A DNA stretch of 64,000 nt from Gallionellales bacterium GWA2_54_124 (lineage in GTDB: Bacteria; Pseudomonadota; Gammaproteobacteria; Burkholderiales; Gallionellaceae): contig MGWO01000013.1 of NCBI GenBank assembly GCA_001801025.1, positions 202,476-266,475 on the forward strand, given 5' to 3'. Within the stretch, counting starts at the first letter, position 1. Every line of letters starts with the position of its first letter. Of this stretch, positions 45,174-53,826 are shown piece by piece. The notes below the pieces were generated by a model. It was not told the origin of the DNA, did no database searches, and worked only from the letters and a program-made list of their open reading frames with translations. The translations under genes were made by a program, and so were the position numbers.

Positions 45174-46451
45174 TTGGACGACTTCTCTACAGCTTCATTA
45201 TTTGGCATCTTGATCTTGCTGCTGGTTTGCGGCGCGTGGTTCTCTGCTGCTGAGACCGGCATGATGGCGATCAACCGCCACCGCCTCAACCATTTAATCC
45301 ACAAAGGTAACAAGAGCGCTAAGCTAACCGGAAGGTTGCTATCTAAAATAGACAAGCTGTTAGGCTCCATCCTGTTCGGCAACACTTTGCTCAATGTGGC
45401 GGCAGCTGCAGTCACCAATATCGTCATTATGCGTCTATTCGGCGCAAGCGAACTGGCGCTGCTGATCGGCACGCTGCTGATTACTTTTGTGTTATTGGTG
45501 TTCAGCGAAATCATGCCCAAGATCATCGCGGCGAGCTATCCGGAACGCATCGCACTGCCGTCTAGCTATCTGCTCACCCCGCTGATCACCCTGTTTCACC
45601 CAGTCGTATCGGTCGCTGGCGGCATCGTAAAAGGCGTACTCTGGCTCTTACACATCAAAGTTCAGACCGATCAGAGCAAACAGAAAATAACACTGGAAGA
45701 ATTGCGCGGCATGGTACTGGAAGCCGAACACTTCCTGCCACGCAAACACCAGAAAATGCTGCTCAACCTCGTGGATCTCGAACGGATCACGGTCAACGAC
45801 GTGATGATCCCGCGCAATCAGATCGAATCGCTGAACATCAACGCAGATCAGGACACGCTGCGCGAACAGATCATCACCTGCCACCACACGCTGCTGCCGG
45901 TTTATGCCGACACACCGGGCAACATCTTAGGCATCCTGCACATCAAGCGCGTCCCGGCGCTTTTTCAAGAGGGCAATTTCAACACGACAGAATTGCGCGA
46001 TGTACTGCAGGAACCCTATTTCATACCGTCAGATACGCCCCTGCTCCAGCAACTGCAACAGTTTCAGGAACGTCACACGCGCATGGGGCTGGTGGTAGAC
46101 GAATACGGCGAACTGCGGGGACTGGTGACGCTTGAAAATATATTAGAAGAAATCGTCGGTGAATTCACCACGCAGTCCCCCTCACAAACAGGTAAATTTC
46201 TGCGCCAGGAAGATGGCAGCATTTTGCTGGAGGGCAGCACCACCTTACGCGAACTTAACCGAAAGCTCGGCTTACACCTGCCGATGGACAGTGCTAAAAC
46301 GCTGAACGGACTGATACTGGAACAACTGGAAGATATTCCGGAAACGGGTACCAGCCTGAAAATCGCAGGCTACCCCATTGAAATCATTCAAACTCAAGAT
46401 CGTATCGTCAAGGTCGCCCGCCTGTTTCCAAAAATTAAACTCAGTGAGTAA
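45174..46451 (+). CDS. HlyC/CorC-family membrane protein (CNNM/DUF21 + CBS + CorC)
   Basis: A 425-residue inner-membrane protein. The CNNM (DUF21) domain has three to four helices and the signature FSAAETGMMAINRHRLNHL. Two CBS domains follow (VNDVMIPRNQIESLNI, HTRMGLVVDEYGELRGLVTLENILEEIVGEF) and a C-terminal CorC/HlyC domain. Relatives are tied to Mg2+/Co2+ efflux. The start is a TTG (45174) without a good ribosome-binding site; MDD is the usual family start, so I keep it. The 3' end runs into a heptamer-repeat element: the last codons and the stop are part of its left arm. Confidence 0.88.
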   Translation: MDDFSTASLFGILILLLVCGAWFSAAETGMMAINRHRLNHLIHKGNKSAKLTGRLLSKIDKLLGSILFGNTLLNVAAAAVTNIVIMRLFGASELALLIGTLLITFVLLVFSEIMPKIIAASYPERIALPSSYLLTPLITLFHPVVSVAGGIVKGVLWLLHIKVQTDQSKQKITLEELRGMVLEAEHFLPRKHQKMLLNLVDLERITVNDVMIPRNQIESLNINADQDTLREQIITCHHTLLPVYADTPGNILGILHIKRVPALFQEGNFNTTELRDVLQEPYFIPSDTPLLQQLQQFQERHTRMGLVVDEYGELRGLVTLENILEEIVGEFTTQSPSQTGKFLRQEDGSILLEGSTTLRELNRKLGLHLPMDSAKTLNGLILEQLEDIPETGTSLKIAGYPIEIIQTQDRIVKVARLFPKIKLSE

Positions 46452-46520
46452 TCAGTAAAAAGCAGGCCGTAAACATTCACATCACCCCCACTCACCAATT
46501 ACCACTTACCACTCTCTACC
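46443..46520 (+). repeat. Inverted heptamer array (GGNNAGT type) upstream of pilC
   Basis: Left arm CAGTGAG / TAATCAG / TAAAAAG (46443-46463) includes the stop codon of the CorC-like gene. The right arm ACTCACC / AATTACC / ACTTACC / ACTCTCT (46491-46518) reads as GGTGAGT, GGTAATT and GGTAAGT on the minus strand. The left arm is more decayed than in other copies. Confidence 0.75.
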
Positions 46521-46594
46521 CCATTGGCTTTACAATCCACCTAAAGCTCGGCATCATACCGCGCAATGTCGGATAGCAACTCAGAGGAAACTTC

Positions 46595-47806
46595 ATGGCT
46601 GTCGCACAACAAAAAGCAAAAGAATACACCTATACCTGGGAAGGCAAAGACAAGTCCGGCAAGCTCGTCAAAGGTGAAATGCGTTCTATCGGCGAAGCGA
46701 ATTTGTCCGCCTATCTGCGACGCCAAGGCATTACCGTTGCCAAAATAAAACGGGCGCGCAGCAGCGCCAAGGCAATCACCCAGAAAGACATCACCTTATT
46801 CACCCGGCAACTGGCGACCATGCTAAAAGCCGGTGTGCCGCTATTGCAGGCATTCGATATTGTCGGCAAAGGGCACCACAACCCGTCCGTTTCAAGACTC
46901 TTGTTCTCCATCAAAACGGATATTGAAACCGGCAGCAGCCTGCAACAAGCCTTTAAAAAGCACCCCCTCTATTTCGATGATTTGTATTGCAATCTGATAG
47001 GTGCCGGCGAATCTGCCGGTATTCTGGACAGTTTGCTCGAACGTCTGGCGACTTATCAGGAAAAAATTCTGGCCATCAAGAGCAAAATCAAATCCGCTTT
47101 GTTCTATCCGGTTTCGATTATCGTGGTGGCCTTCATCATCACGGCCGTGATCATGATTTTCGTCATTCCCGCCTTCAAGGAATTATTCTCAAGCTTTGGC
47201 GCTGATTTACCGGCCCCTACCTTATTCATCATGGCGATTTCAGATTTCTTCGTCAGCTACTGGTGGGCCATTTTCGGCGGCATAGGCGGGGGCTTCTACA
47301 CCTTTTTCTATTTCTTGAAGCGCAGCCGCCCGATGCAGCACTTGATGGACAGGGTGCTCCTTAAACTTCCCATTTTCGGGGAACTGGTAAAAAAAGCCAC
47401 CATCGCGCGCTGGAGCCGCACCTTATCCACGATGTTTGCGGCAGGCGTGCCGCTGGTCGAAGCCTTTAATTCAGTTGCAGGCGCTGCGGGTAATGCCGTG
47501 TATTTCGATGCGACCAAAAACATACAGCGCGAAGTGAGCACCGGCAACAGCCTGACCGTCGCCATGCAAAATACCGAGGTATTCCCCAGCATGGTAATCC
47601 AGATGGTATCGATCGGCGAAGAGGCAGGTTCGCTCGATGCGATGCTCTCCAAGGTAGCCGACTTTTACGAAGCCGAAGTGGATGATGCGGTAGAAGCACT
47701 CTCAAGCCTCATGGAACCCATCATCATGGTAGTGCTGGGCACTTTGATCGGCGGCATGGTGGTGGCAATGTATCTGCCTATTTTCAAAATGGGCCAAGTC
47801 GTATAA
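46595..47806 (+). CDS. pilC: PilC, type IV pilus platform protein
   Basis: Inner-membrane platform of the type IV pilus assembly machine (GspF family), 403 residues. The N-terminal segment YTYTWEGKDKSGKLVKGEM is typical. Two T2SSF domains follow (FTRQLATMLKAGVPLLQAFDIV and WSRTLSTMFAAGVPLVEAFNSVAG), with three membrane helices and the C-terminal PIIMVVLGTLIGGMVVAMYLPIFKMGQ. The usual upstream pilB ATPase gene is absent; instead the CorC-like gene lies upstream. Heptamer-repeat elements flank it on both sides. Confidence 0.95.
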   Translation: MAVAQQKAKEYTYTWEGKDKSGKLVKGEMRSIGEANLSAYLRRQGITVAKIKRARSSAKAITQKDITLFTRQLATMLKAGVPLLQAFDIVGKGHHNPSVSRLLFSIKTDIETGSSLQQAFKKHPLYFDDLYCNLIGAGESAGILDSLLERLATYQEKILAIKSKIKSALFYPVSIIVVAFIITAVIMIFVIPAFKELFSSFGADLPAPTLFIMAISDFFVSYWWAIFGGIGGGFYTFFYFLKRSRPMQHLMDRVLLKLPIFGELVKKATIARWSRTLSTMFAAGVPLVEAFNSVAGAAGNAVYFDATKNIQREVSTGNSLTVAMQNTEVFPSMVIQMVSIGEEAGSLDAMLSKVADFYEAEVDDAVEALSSLMEPIIMVVLGTLIGGMVVAMYLPIFKMGQVV

Positions 47807-47823
47807 CTACTGATCGTAGCGAC

Positions 47824-47912
47824 TGGGAAGTGGTCAGTAGTAAAACATGATGCAGACTCAAGAAAAGTGTATGGCTTTTCCCACTCACCACTTACTACTC
47901 ACCACTCACCTC
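47824..47912 (+). repeat. Inverted heptamer array (GGNNAGT type) between pilC and pilD
   Basis: Left arm TGGGAAG / TGGTCAG / TAGTAAA (47824-47844), a 33-bp spacer, then right arm TTCCCAC / TCACCAC / TTACTAC / TCACCAC / TCACCTC (47878-47912). The arms can pair around GTGGTNAGTAGTAA. The first right-arm unit, TTCCCAC, is identical to that of the murB insert. It ends 8 bp before the pilD ATG and occupies the place of a ribosome-binding site. Confidence 0.88.
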
Positions 47913-47920
47913 TCAAAAAT

Positions 47921-48787
47921 ATGAACTTACTCGATCTACTTGAATCATCCGCCCCGCTGTTTATCGGCATCTGCACGCTGCTGGGACTGATGGTCGGCAG
48001 TTTTTTAAACGTGGTCATTCATCGCCTGCCTAAAATGATGGAACTGGGGTGGAGGTCACAATGTGCCGAATTGCGCGGCGAAACACCTGTTGCAGGTGAA
48101 ACGTACAATCTAATGGTGCCGCGCTCCGCCTGCCCGCAGTGTCAGCACGCCATCAGTGCATGGGAAAACATCCCTGTGATCAGCTATCTGCTGCTGCGCG
48201 GCAAGTGTTCAGACTGTCATGCGGCCATATCCCCCCGCTACCCGATCATCGAAACTTTCAGCGGTCTGCTTTGCGGATTTGCCGCATTTCATTTCGGCTT
48301 CGGACTGACGTCCATCGCCGCACTTATACTGATCTGGGCCTTAATCGCGCTAACGGCGATCGACTTTGACACTCAGTTACTACCGGACGACATCACCCTG
48401 CCGCTGATCTGGGCCGGACTCGTGTTCAACCTGTACGGCGCTTTTACTTCATTGCACGATGCATTCTTAGGCGCCGTTTTTGGCTATCTCGCCTTATGGT
48501 CAGTCTTTTGGCTCTTTAAACTGATCACCGGCAAAGAAGGCATGGGCTACGGGGACTTTAAGCTGCTGGCCGCCTTAGGCGCCTGGCTGGGCTGGCAACT
48601 GCTGCCGCTGATCATCATCCTGTCTTCACTGGTCGGTGCCATCGTCGGCATCGCCTTAATCATCGCAGTCAAAAGAGGCCGCGAGATTCCCATTCCGTTC
48701 GGGCCGTATCTTGCCGGCGGCGGACTGATCGCACTGTTTTGGGGGCAGATACTGACACAAAGCTATTTGCAGCTATTGGCACCATGA
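47921..48787 (+). CDS. pilD: PilD prepilin peptidase / N-methyltransferase
   Basis: Aspartic membrane protease that cleaves and methylates type IV prepilins, 288 residues. It has the N-terminal helix with GSFLNVVIHRLPKMME, the zinc-binding pair CPQC and CSDC, then about seven membrane segments. The catalytic aspartates are in ALTAIDFDTQLLPDD and the GYGDFKLLAALGAW (GxGD) motif. ATG 47921 is the family start, but the upstream sequence is repeat-derived with no Shine-Dalgarno. The track start at 47867 translates the repeat (SHSPLTTHHSPL). It overlaps coaE as ATGA. Confidence 0.95.
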   Translation: MNLLDLLESSAPLFIGICTLLGLMVGSFLNVVIHRLPKMMELGWRSQCAELRGETPVAGETYNLMVPRSACPQCQHAISAWENIPVISYLLLRGKCSDCHAAISPRYPIIETFSGLLCGFAAFHFGFGLTSIAALILIWALIALTAIDFDTQLLPDDITLPLIWAGLVFNLYGAFTSLHDAFLGAVFGYLALWSVFWLFKLITGKEGMGYGDFKLLAALGAWLGWQLLPLIIILSSLVGAIVGIALIIAVKRGREIPIPFGPYLAGGGLIALFWGQILTQSYLQLLAP

Positions 48788-49416
48788 GCCAGGTATCGCA
48801 GACGTGCATCGGTCTGACAGGCGGGATAGGCTGCGGAAAAAGCACGGTCGCACGCCTGTTTGAAGAAAAAGGGGTTCGCATCATCGATACCGATGCGATC
48901 GCCCATCAGTTAACGCAAACGGGCGGCAACGCCATCGATGCGATTCGCACCCACTTCGGCTCGGAGTATGTGCTGGCTTCCGGCGCCATGGATCGCCCGA
49001 AAATGCGCGACCTGGTTTTCTCAGACTGCGCCGCAAAAGTCCAGCTGGAAAACATCCTGCACCCGATGATTTTAACTGCCTGTTCGCAGCAAATCGCCAC
49101 CCCGAGCTTAGCGCCGTATACCCTGCTGATGGCGCCGCTCCTGCTGGAACACCCGTCCTTCCTGAAACTGGTACAGCGCGTTCTACTGGTCGATTGCAGC
49201 GAGCAACAGCAGATTTCACGCGTCATGCAGCGTAGCGGACTTGACGAAACCCAAATCCGTGCGATTATTGCGCTGCAAATGTCGCGTAATGAACGGATTT
49301 CTCGCTCGGATGACCTCATCAAAAACGACGGCACGCCGGACGAGTTAACCGTTCAGGTAAACAACTTTCACAACGATTACCAGCAGATAAGCAACAACCA
49401 TTTGACGGCAGGCTGA
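48784..49416 (+). CDS. coaE: Dephospho-CoA kinase
   Basis: Final enzyme of coenzyme A synthesis, phosphorylating the ribose 3'-OH of dephospho-CoA. 210 residues. The P-loop GLTGGIGCGKSTVARLFEEKG is followed by IIDTDAIAHQLTQ and the lid region LEHPSFLKLVQRVLLVDCSEQQQISRVMQRSG. ATG 48784 overlaps the pilD stop as ATGA. The order pilC-pilD-coaE-zapD-yacG is the standard arrangement in beta- and gammaproteobacteria. Confidence 0.96.
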   Translation: MSQVSQTCIGLTGGIGCGKSTVARLFEEKGVRIIDTDAIAHQLTQTGGNAIDAIRTHFGSEYVLASGAMDRPKMRDLVFSDCAAKVQLENILHPMILTACSQQIATPSLAPYTLLMAPLLLEHPSFLKLVQRVLLVDCSEQQQISRVMQRSGLDETQIRAIIALQMSRNERISRSDDLIKNDGTPDELTVQVNNFHNDYQQISNNHLTAG

Positions 49417-49475
49417 TATTCAATATATCTTCCGGCCTTAGCATCTTTTTTTATCGAATTTAAGACCATAACGAC

Positions 49476-50237
49476 GTGATCAGCTACGAATTCCCCATCA
49501 ATGAAAAAGTACGCACCTGGTTGCGTCTTGAGGATTTGTTCGCGCGTATGAATTACTTTTTAGCAGGCGAAATCAGCATGGAACATCATGTTGCCCTCAC
49601 CACGCTGTTTGAAATTCACGAAGTTGCCAGCCGCCCGGATCTTAAATCTGAATTACTGCAGGAGCTCGAGCGCCAAAAACGCGCACTGGCCTGCTTGCAC
49701 AATAATCCGGCCATTTCCGAGCAGGCGCTCGATAGTATCCTGACAGAAATCGAACAAGCTTCATCAGCCCTCCTCGCTATGACGGGTAAAGTGGGTGCGA
49801 TACTGCGGGAAAACGAATGGCTGATGAGCATAAAACAGCGCGCCAGCATGCCAGGCGGCACCTGCCAGTTCGACCTCCCTTCTTACCATTACTGGCAAAA
49901 GCAACCCGTTGCCTTACGACGTGCCAACCTTCAGGAATGGCTCTCACCACTGCTGCCTATTAGCGCTGCCATCAGCATTTTGCTCCGCCTGCTGCGTGAA
50001 AATGGCAGAACAATCAGTTTTACTGCGCATCAGGGCACTTTTCAGCAAATGCAAGGCGGGCGCGCGGCTCAACTGTTGCGCGTGCGACTGGCAGCTAACC
50101 TGCCCTGCATACCTGAACTCGGCGCAAACAAATATGCGATCAACATTCGTTTCATCGTCGCGAACTACGAAGCAAAATCATCGCTGCTAGAACAAGACGT
50201 TCCCTTTGACCTGACTTTCTGCACCCTGACAACGTGA
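49476..50237 (+). CDS. zapD: ZapD (YacF), FtsZ-associated protein
   Basis: Cytoplasmic factor that bundles FtsZ filaments, 253 residues. It begins [21 protein letters not shown], a nearly invariant family start. The helical N-terminal domain is followed by a beta-rich C-terminal domain ([31 protein letters not shown]). The start codon is GTG (49476). It is the fourth division-associated locus in the window, after dcw, zapA and the ZapB-like gene. Confidence 0.94.
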   Translation: MISYEFPINEKVRTWLRLEDLFARMNYFLAGEISMEHHVALTTLFEIHEVASRPDLKSELLQELERQKRALACLHNNPAISEQALDSILTEIEQASSALLAMTGKVGAILRENEWLMSIKQRASMPGGTCQFDLPSYHYWQKQPVALRRANLQEWLSPLLPISAAISILLRLLRENGRTISFTAHQGTFQQMQGGRAAQLLRVRLAANLPCIPELGANKYAINIRFIVANYEAKSSLLEQDVPFDLTFCTLTT

Positions 50238-50425
50238 GTAAACCACCTATCGTGCCGTGCCCGCGCTGCGGCAAAGAATCCCTCTGGGATACAAACAATC
50301 GCTTTCGCCCGTTTTGCAGCGAACGTTGCAAAATGATCGATCTGGGAAAATGGGCCGATGAAGAATTTCGCGTTGCCGTGCCAGACGACGAACAGGACTT
50401 TACCGCACCGACTTACCAAGCCTGA
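50234..50425 (+). CDS. yacG: YacG, zinc protein / DNA gyrase inhibitor
   Basis: A 63-residue zinc-ribbon protein. The four Zn ligands are in CPRCGKES and [19 protein letters not shown]. The family (E. coli YacG) is reported to bind GyrB and inhibit gyrase. GTG 50234 overlaps the zapD stop by 4 bp. The 3' end overlaps the convergent Nudix-ThiE-like gene by 13 bp. Confidence 0.93.
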   Translation: MSKPPIVPCPRCGKESLWDTNNRFRPFCSERCKMIDLGKWADEEFRVAVPDDEQDFTAPTYQA

Positions 50426-51357
50426 CGCAACAGCGCGATACCGTGCGCGCCCTGCTGCCACGCTGTCAACATATCCTCGCGGGTTAGCCCGCCTAGCGCA
50501 TAGACCGGTATGGATGATCCTGCCGCCAGCGCCGAAAATCTCGCCCAGCCCAGATGTGCGGCACCCGGATGGCTCTTCGTTGGCAACACGGGGCTTAACA
50601 TCGCAAAATCACAGCCTAATCCTTGCGCACGGTGCAATTCCTCTGCCGTATGACAGGAAGCCGAACACCAGGCCACAGGCGGACGCTCAGTCAATTGCTC
50701 CAATTGAACTGAAGTCAGATGCACGCCGTCCGCACCGACTTCCTGCGCAAGCGTGACATCGCCGTTGATCAACACCTTCGCACCGGCAGCATGTGCCATT
50801 GCAACCGTACGAATAGCCAGTTCACGAAGCGCATCAGGCGTTAAGTGCTTTTCCCGTAACTGGATCAACCTCAGCCCGCTGTCCAGCTGTACTTGCAGCC
50901 TGCTTAAAAACACCTCCACGCCTAATTCGCCGGCATTGCTGATCGCGTAGAGCGCAGGCAATTCCAGCGCGCGCAGAATAGGCGCATTCGCCGGCAGCAC
51001 AGGCGATACCCTCACGTCCCAAGCCAGCTGCCACGAAAATTGCTGACCTTCATGCGGATAGAGCTCCCCTTGCCACTCGGTGACCCGAAAAAAACTTAGT
51101 TTCACCGTTGCGTGCGGATAGGTAAACACGCGCTCAAGCCAAGGATAGGCGTTGAGAACTTCAATGCCCAGCTCCTCATGTAACTCGCGAACCAGCGCAT
51201 CGCGTGCGGTTTCGCCTGACTCGACCTTACCACCCGGGAACTCCCAGTATCCCGCCCATATTTTGTCGGCGGGTCGCTGTGCGAGCAAAAATGTGCCGTC
51301 CGGACGCTGCAACACGGCAGCGGCCACCTCAACTACCTTTGTGTTCAATGCGCTCAA
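50413..51357 (-). CDS. Nudix hydrolase fused to a thiamine-phosphate-synthase-like domain
   Basis: A 314-residue two-domain protein. Residues 1-130 are a MutT-like Nudix domain with the complete box [24 protein letters not shown] and the MutT-type start [22 protein letters not shown]. Residues about 150-314 are a TenI/ThiE-like TIM barrel ([59 protein letters not shown]). This fusion is common in proteobacteria and is thought to clean up oxidised nucleotides; the ThiE part may not be catalytic. The start is a TTG (51357) that overlaps the ubiX stop. Confidence 0.9.
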   Translation of the reverse strand: MSALNTKVVEVAAAVLQRPDGTFLLAQRPADKIWAGYWEFPGGKVESGETARDALVRELHEELGIEVLNAYPWLERVFTYPHATVKLSFFRVTEWQGELYPHEGQQFSWQLAWDVRVSPVLPANAPILRALELPALYAISNAGELGVEVFLSRLQVQLDSGLRLIQLREKHLTPDALRELAIRTVAMAHAAGAKVLINGDVTLAQEVGADGVHLTSVQLEQLTERPPVAWCSASCHTAEELHRAQGLGCDFAMLSPVLPTKSHPGAAHLGWARFSALAAGSSIPVYALGGLTREDMLTAWQQGAHGIALLRQAW

Positions 51358-51995
51358 CGAAATTTCTCCGGATTATTTTCTGGCGAACATGCCCCCCATC
51401 TTGGCATCAATGTATTAGCGACCCCCAGATGATCCAAAATGCGTGCGACCACAAAATCTACCATATCCTGCACGCTCTGCGGCTGATAATAAAAGCCGGG
51501 ATTAGGCGGCATGATGACAGCCCCTGCTTGGGCGAGTTTGAGCATATTTTCCAGATGAATCACCGAAAAAGGCATTTCACGCGGTGCCAGAATCAAGGTG
51601 CGCTTTTCCTTGAGCATCACATCCGCCGCGCGCGCGATCAGATCATCGCTGATACCGCAGGCCACCTTAGCCAGCGTGCCCATCGTGCAGGGGCAGATCA
51701 CCATCGCATCGCCCGGATTGGAACCGGAGGCCATCGGCGCATACCAGTCGTCTCGACCGAACACCTGCAACTCACCGCTAAAGTCCCCCATGCGCTCCCG
51801 CAGCACGCGCACAGCTTCCGGCGGACGACTGGACAGCACCAGTCCCATTTCCTGTTTGGCAACGATTTGCGCCGCCTGTGAATACACCAGATGCACGCGC
51901 TGCCCGCTTTTCAACAGACATTCGAGCAGACGCATGCCGTAAGGCATTCCCGATGCACCGGTAAAAGCAAGGTTAATGGTTTTCACAACAGACAC
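51354..51995 (-). CDS. ubiX: Flavin prenyltransferase UbiX
   Basis: Makes the prenylated FMN cofactor used by the UbiD decarboxylase in ubiquinone synthesis. 213 residues. Motifs are INLAFTGASGMPYGMRLLECLL at the FMN site, ASGSNPGDAMVICPCTMGTLAKVACGISDDLIARAADVMLKE, RTLILAPREMPFSVIHLENMLKL, and IMPPNPGFYY. It starts 6 bp after the HepT-like gene and overlaps the Nudix fusion downstream. Confidence 0.95.
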   Translation of the reverse strand: MSVVKTINLAFTGASGMPYGMRLLECLLKSGQRVHLVYSQAAQIVAKQEMGLVLSSRPPEAVRVLRERMGDFSGELQVFGRDDWYAPMASGSNPGDAMVICPCTMGTLAKVACGISDDLIARAADVMLKEKRTLILAPREMPFSVIHLENMLKLAQAGAVIMPPNPGFYYQPQSVQDMVDFVVARILDHLGVANTLMPRWGACSPENNPEKFR

Positions 51996-52001
51996 TCCAG
52001 A

Positions 52002-52622
52002 CTATATAGTTTCTGCATTATCCATGAAACGGGCGGCAATCAGCCCGTTCACTGTGCCGAACAGCAGGGCGGCGGCGGCAAAAATGGGCATCAGGTAGGC
52101 GATCCCGGCATTCGGGATCAGCCACAGATACACCAGCGCCATCTGCCCTGCAATATGCGCAAAGGCCGCGCATACGCTGTGCGTGACAGGGCCGAACCAG
52201 CGCGGTGGCAGATGTTGCGCCAGTGCCAGCACCAGCAGGCTCAGCAGCGCACCGGTCAGCCCCAGAAAAAACCCCGGCGTTAAAAAGTTGCCGAACAACA
52301 AACTGCCGGCGAACACACGCAGCAGCGAAACCCATGCGGCCGTACGCCAACCGTAACGCGCCAGCACAATCAGCGTGACGATATTGGCAAGCCCGGGCTT
52401 CACCCCGGGCAAAGGCGATGGAATTGCCCCCTCCAGTATCGTCAAACCCAGTGCCACCGCCGCCATCCGCGCGATATGATGATCCTCTGCATTGGCGTGA
52501 AGCAAAATTCGGGAATCAGAATTCGGGATTCGGGATTCAGATTTTCCTGCATCCTGCATACCGGCTGCTGACACCTGCATCCTGCATCCTGCATCCTGCA
52601 TCTCAGTAGTTGAGGCTGTCAT
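52002..52622 (-). CDS. HepT-like / Gx transporter family membrane protein with repeat-derived N-terminus
   Basis: A 206-residue protein with about five hydrophobic segments. The core from about residue 49 (HHIARMAAVALGLTILEGAIPSPLPGVKPGLANIVTLIVL) matches the family annotated as heptaprenyl diphosphate synthase component I or Gx transporter, an ECF-S-like fold. Residues 6-40 (QDAGCRMQV..., ESRIPNSDSRI) are encoded by a heptamer-repeat element and are not part of the family. The start overlaps the NusG-II gene by 20 bp. With that gene it forms a pair often found beside flavin or quinone genes; the substrate is unknown. Confidence 0.8.
   Translation of the reverse strand: MTASTTEMQDAGCRMQVSAAGMQDAGKSESRIPNSDSRILLHANAEDHHIARMAAVALGLTILEGAIPSPLPGVKPGLANIVTLIVLARYGWRTAAWVSLLRVFAGSLLFGNFLTPGFFLGLTGALLSLLVLALAQHLPPRWFGPVTHSVCAAFAHIAGQMALVYLWLIPNAGIAYLMPIFAAAALLFGTVNGLIAARFMDNAETI
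52508..52601 (+). repeat. Inverted heptamer array (GGATNNA type) inside the HepT-like gene
   Basis: Left arm TTCGGGA / ATCAGAA / TTCGGGA / TTCGGGA / TTCAGAT (52508-52542), GGATTCG-like on the plus strand. The right arm has CCTGCAT twice (52546-52559) and, after a 14-bp interruption, four perfect copies (52574-52601), which read ATGCAGG on the minus strand. It lies fully inside the ORF, just after the start codon. The four identical copies suggest recent expansion. Confidence 0.9.
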
Positions 52623-52983
52623 ATCGCTTGTGACTTCCGGCCAGTTCCACGCTTACCTGATTGGGCAGGCACAGCGCGACTTCCCCTGCCTGTTGCAGCC
52701 AGCCCTGACGTACACAGTACTGGCGCGGACCGGGATCTTTTGCGATACGCACCTTGCGATTCTCTATCGATATCAGGCTGACACCCAGAGGGCCTGGCAC
52801 TTCTATTTGCTGGTTCCGCGACAGGGACACCTCACGAAAAAGTTTGCCGCCACTGCGTATGATGGCCTTGTCGGCTATTTCGCCCGACCAGAACATCAGT
52901 GCAAGCAACACCACACCGCCCGTACCCATAATCAGCGTCAGCCAGTCACCCGGCTTGATGTGATCTAATGCGGGCGGTGACAT
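52603..52983 (-). CDS. NusG domain II-containing membrane protein
   Basis: A 126-residue protein with one N-terminal membrane helix (WLTLIMGTGGVVLLALMF) and a small beta domain of the NusG-II type (RNQQIEVPGPLGVSLISIENRKVRIAKDPGPRQYCVRQGWLQQAGEVALCLPNQVSVEL). Such proteins are usually encoded next to the Gx transporter-like gene, as here. The role is not established. It follows rapZ with a 4-bp gap. Confidence 0.85.
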   Translation of the reverse strand: MSPPALDHIKPGDWLTLIMGTGGVVLLALMFWSGEIADKAIIRSGGKLFREVSLSRNQQIEVPGPLGVSLISIENRKVRIAKDPGPRQYCVRQGWLQQAGEVALCLPNQVSVELAGSHKRYDSLNY

Positions 52984-52987
52984 GGCG

Positions 52988-53824
52988 TTAGGATAGTTCG
53001 CGGTGGCGCAACAATACCTGCTGCTGCGACTGAAAATGACGGCTCAGTTTCTCGCTGATATATACGGAACGATGCTGGCCTCCGGTACAGCCGATCGCAA
53101 TGGTCAAATAGCTGCGATTATCGGCAATAAAATGAGGCAGCCAGCGCTCGACAAAGCGACTGATGTCAGCAAACATCTCCTGAGTAGCCGGAGTATTTTC
53201 AAGAAATTCGATCACCGGCGCATCGCGACCGGTCAAAGGACGCAGCAGCGGATCATAAAAAGGGTTGGGCAAACAGCGCACATCAAAAACATAGTCCGCA
53301 TCAAGCGGAATGCCGTGCTTGAATCCGAAAGACTCAAATAAAAGCGTCATGCGTGCGCGATCTAATTTGATGAACTGCTTGATCCAGGCGCGCAAGGCGT
53401 TAGCGCCCAGCTCGCTGGTATCGATGTGATGCCCTATGTTGCTAATTTCGGAGAGCAACTCGCGCTCACACTCGACACATTCCGGCAGTGTCCTGACACC
53501 GTCGCTCAAGGGGTGCATGCGGCGCGTCTCGGAAAAACGCTTCACCAGCGTATCGGACTTGGCATCGAGAAACAGCACGTGCACCGCCAGATCTTTTTGC
53601 ATCAAATGCAGCAATATTTCAGGCAGTCGTTGCACGCTGTTGGCGCTGCGCACATCGATGCTGACCGCCATTTTGTCATAGCCTGCCGACAACAAATACT
53701 CAATCAAGCCCTTGAGCAATTCAGCCGGCAGGTTGTCAACGCAATAAAATCCGTTGTCTTCGAGCACCTTGAGCGCCACGCTTTTACCCGAACCTGACAG
53801 GCCGCTTAATAAAAATAACTGCAT
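52988..53824 (-). CDS. rapZ: RapZ, RNase adapter protein
   Basis: Nucleotide-binding protein that in E. coli directs RNase E to the sRNA GlmZ and so tunes glucosamine-6-P synthase. 278 residues. The Walker A is [29 protein letters not shown]. Further conserved parts are [44 protein letters not shown], and the C-terminal [17 protein letters not shown]. It lies 2 bp after hprK in a PTS-Ntr gene group. Confidence 0.96.
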   Translation of the reverse strand: MQLFLLSGLSGSGKSVALKVLEDNGFYCVDNLPAELLKGLIEYLLSAGYDKMAVSIDVRSANSVQRLPEILLHLMQKDLAVHVLFLDAKSDTLVKRFSETRRMHPLSDGVRTLPECVECERELLSEISNIGHHIDTSELGANALRAWIKQFIKLDRARMTLLFESFGFKHGIPLDADYVFDVRCLPNPFYDPLLRPLTGRDAPVIEFLENTPATQEMFADISRFVERWLPHFIADNRSYLTIAIGCTGGQHRSVYISEKLSRHFQSQQQVLLRHRELS

Positions 53825-53826
53825 CG

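Noticed and set aside
46443-52601. Possible insertion sequence or transposon around the repeat elements
   Set aside because: No transposase ORF, target-site duplication or terminal inverted repeats of IS type are visible in the window.
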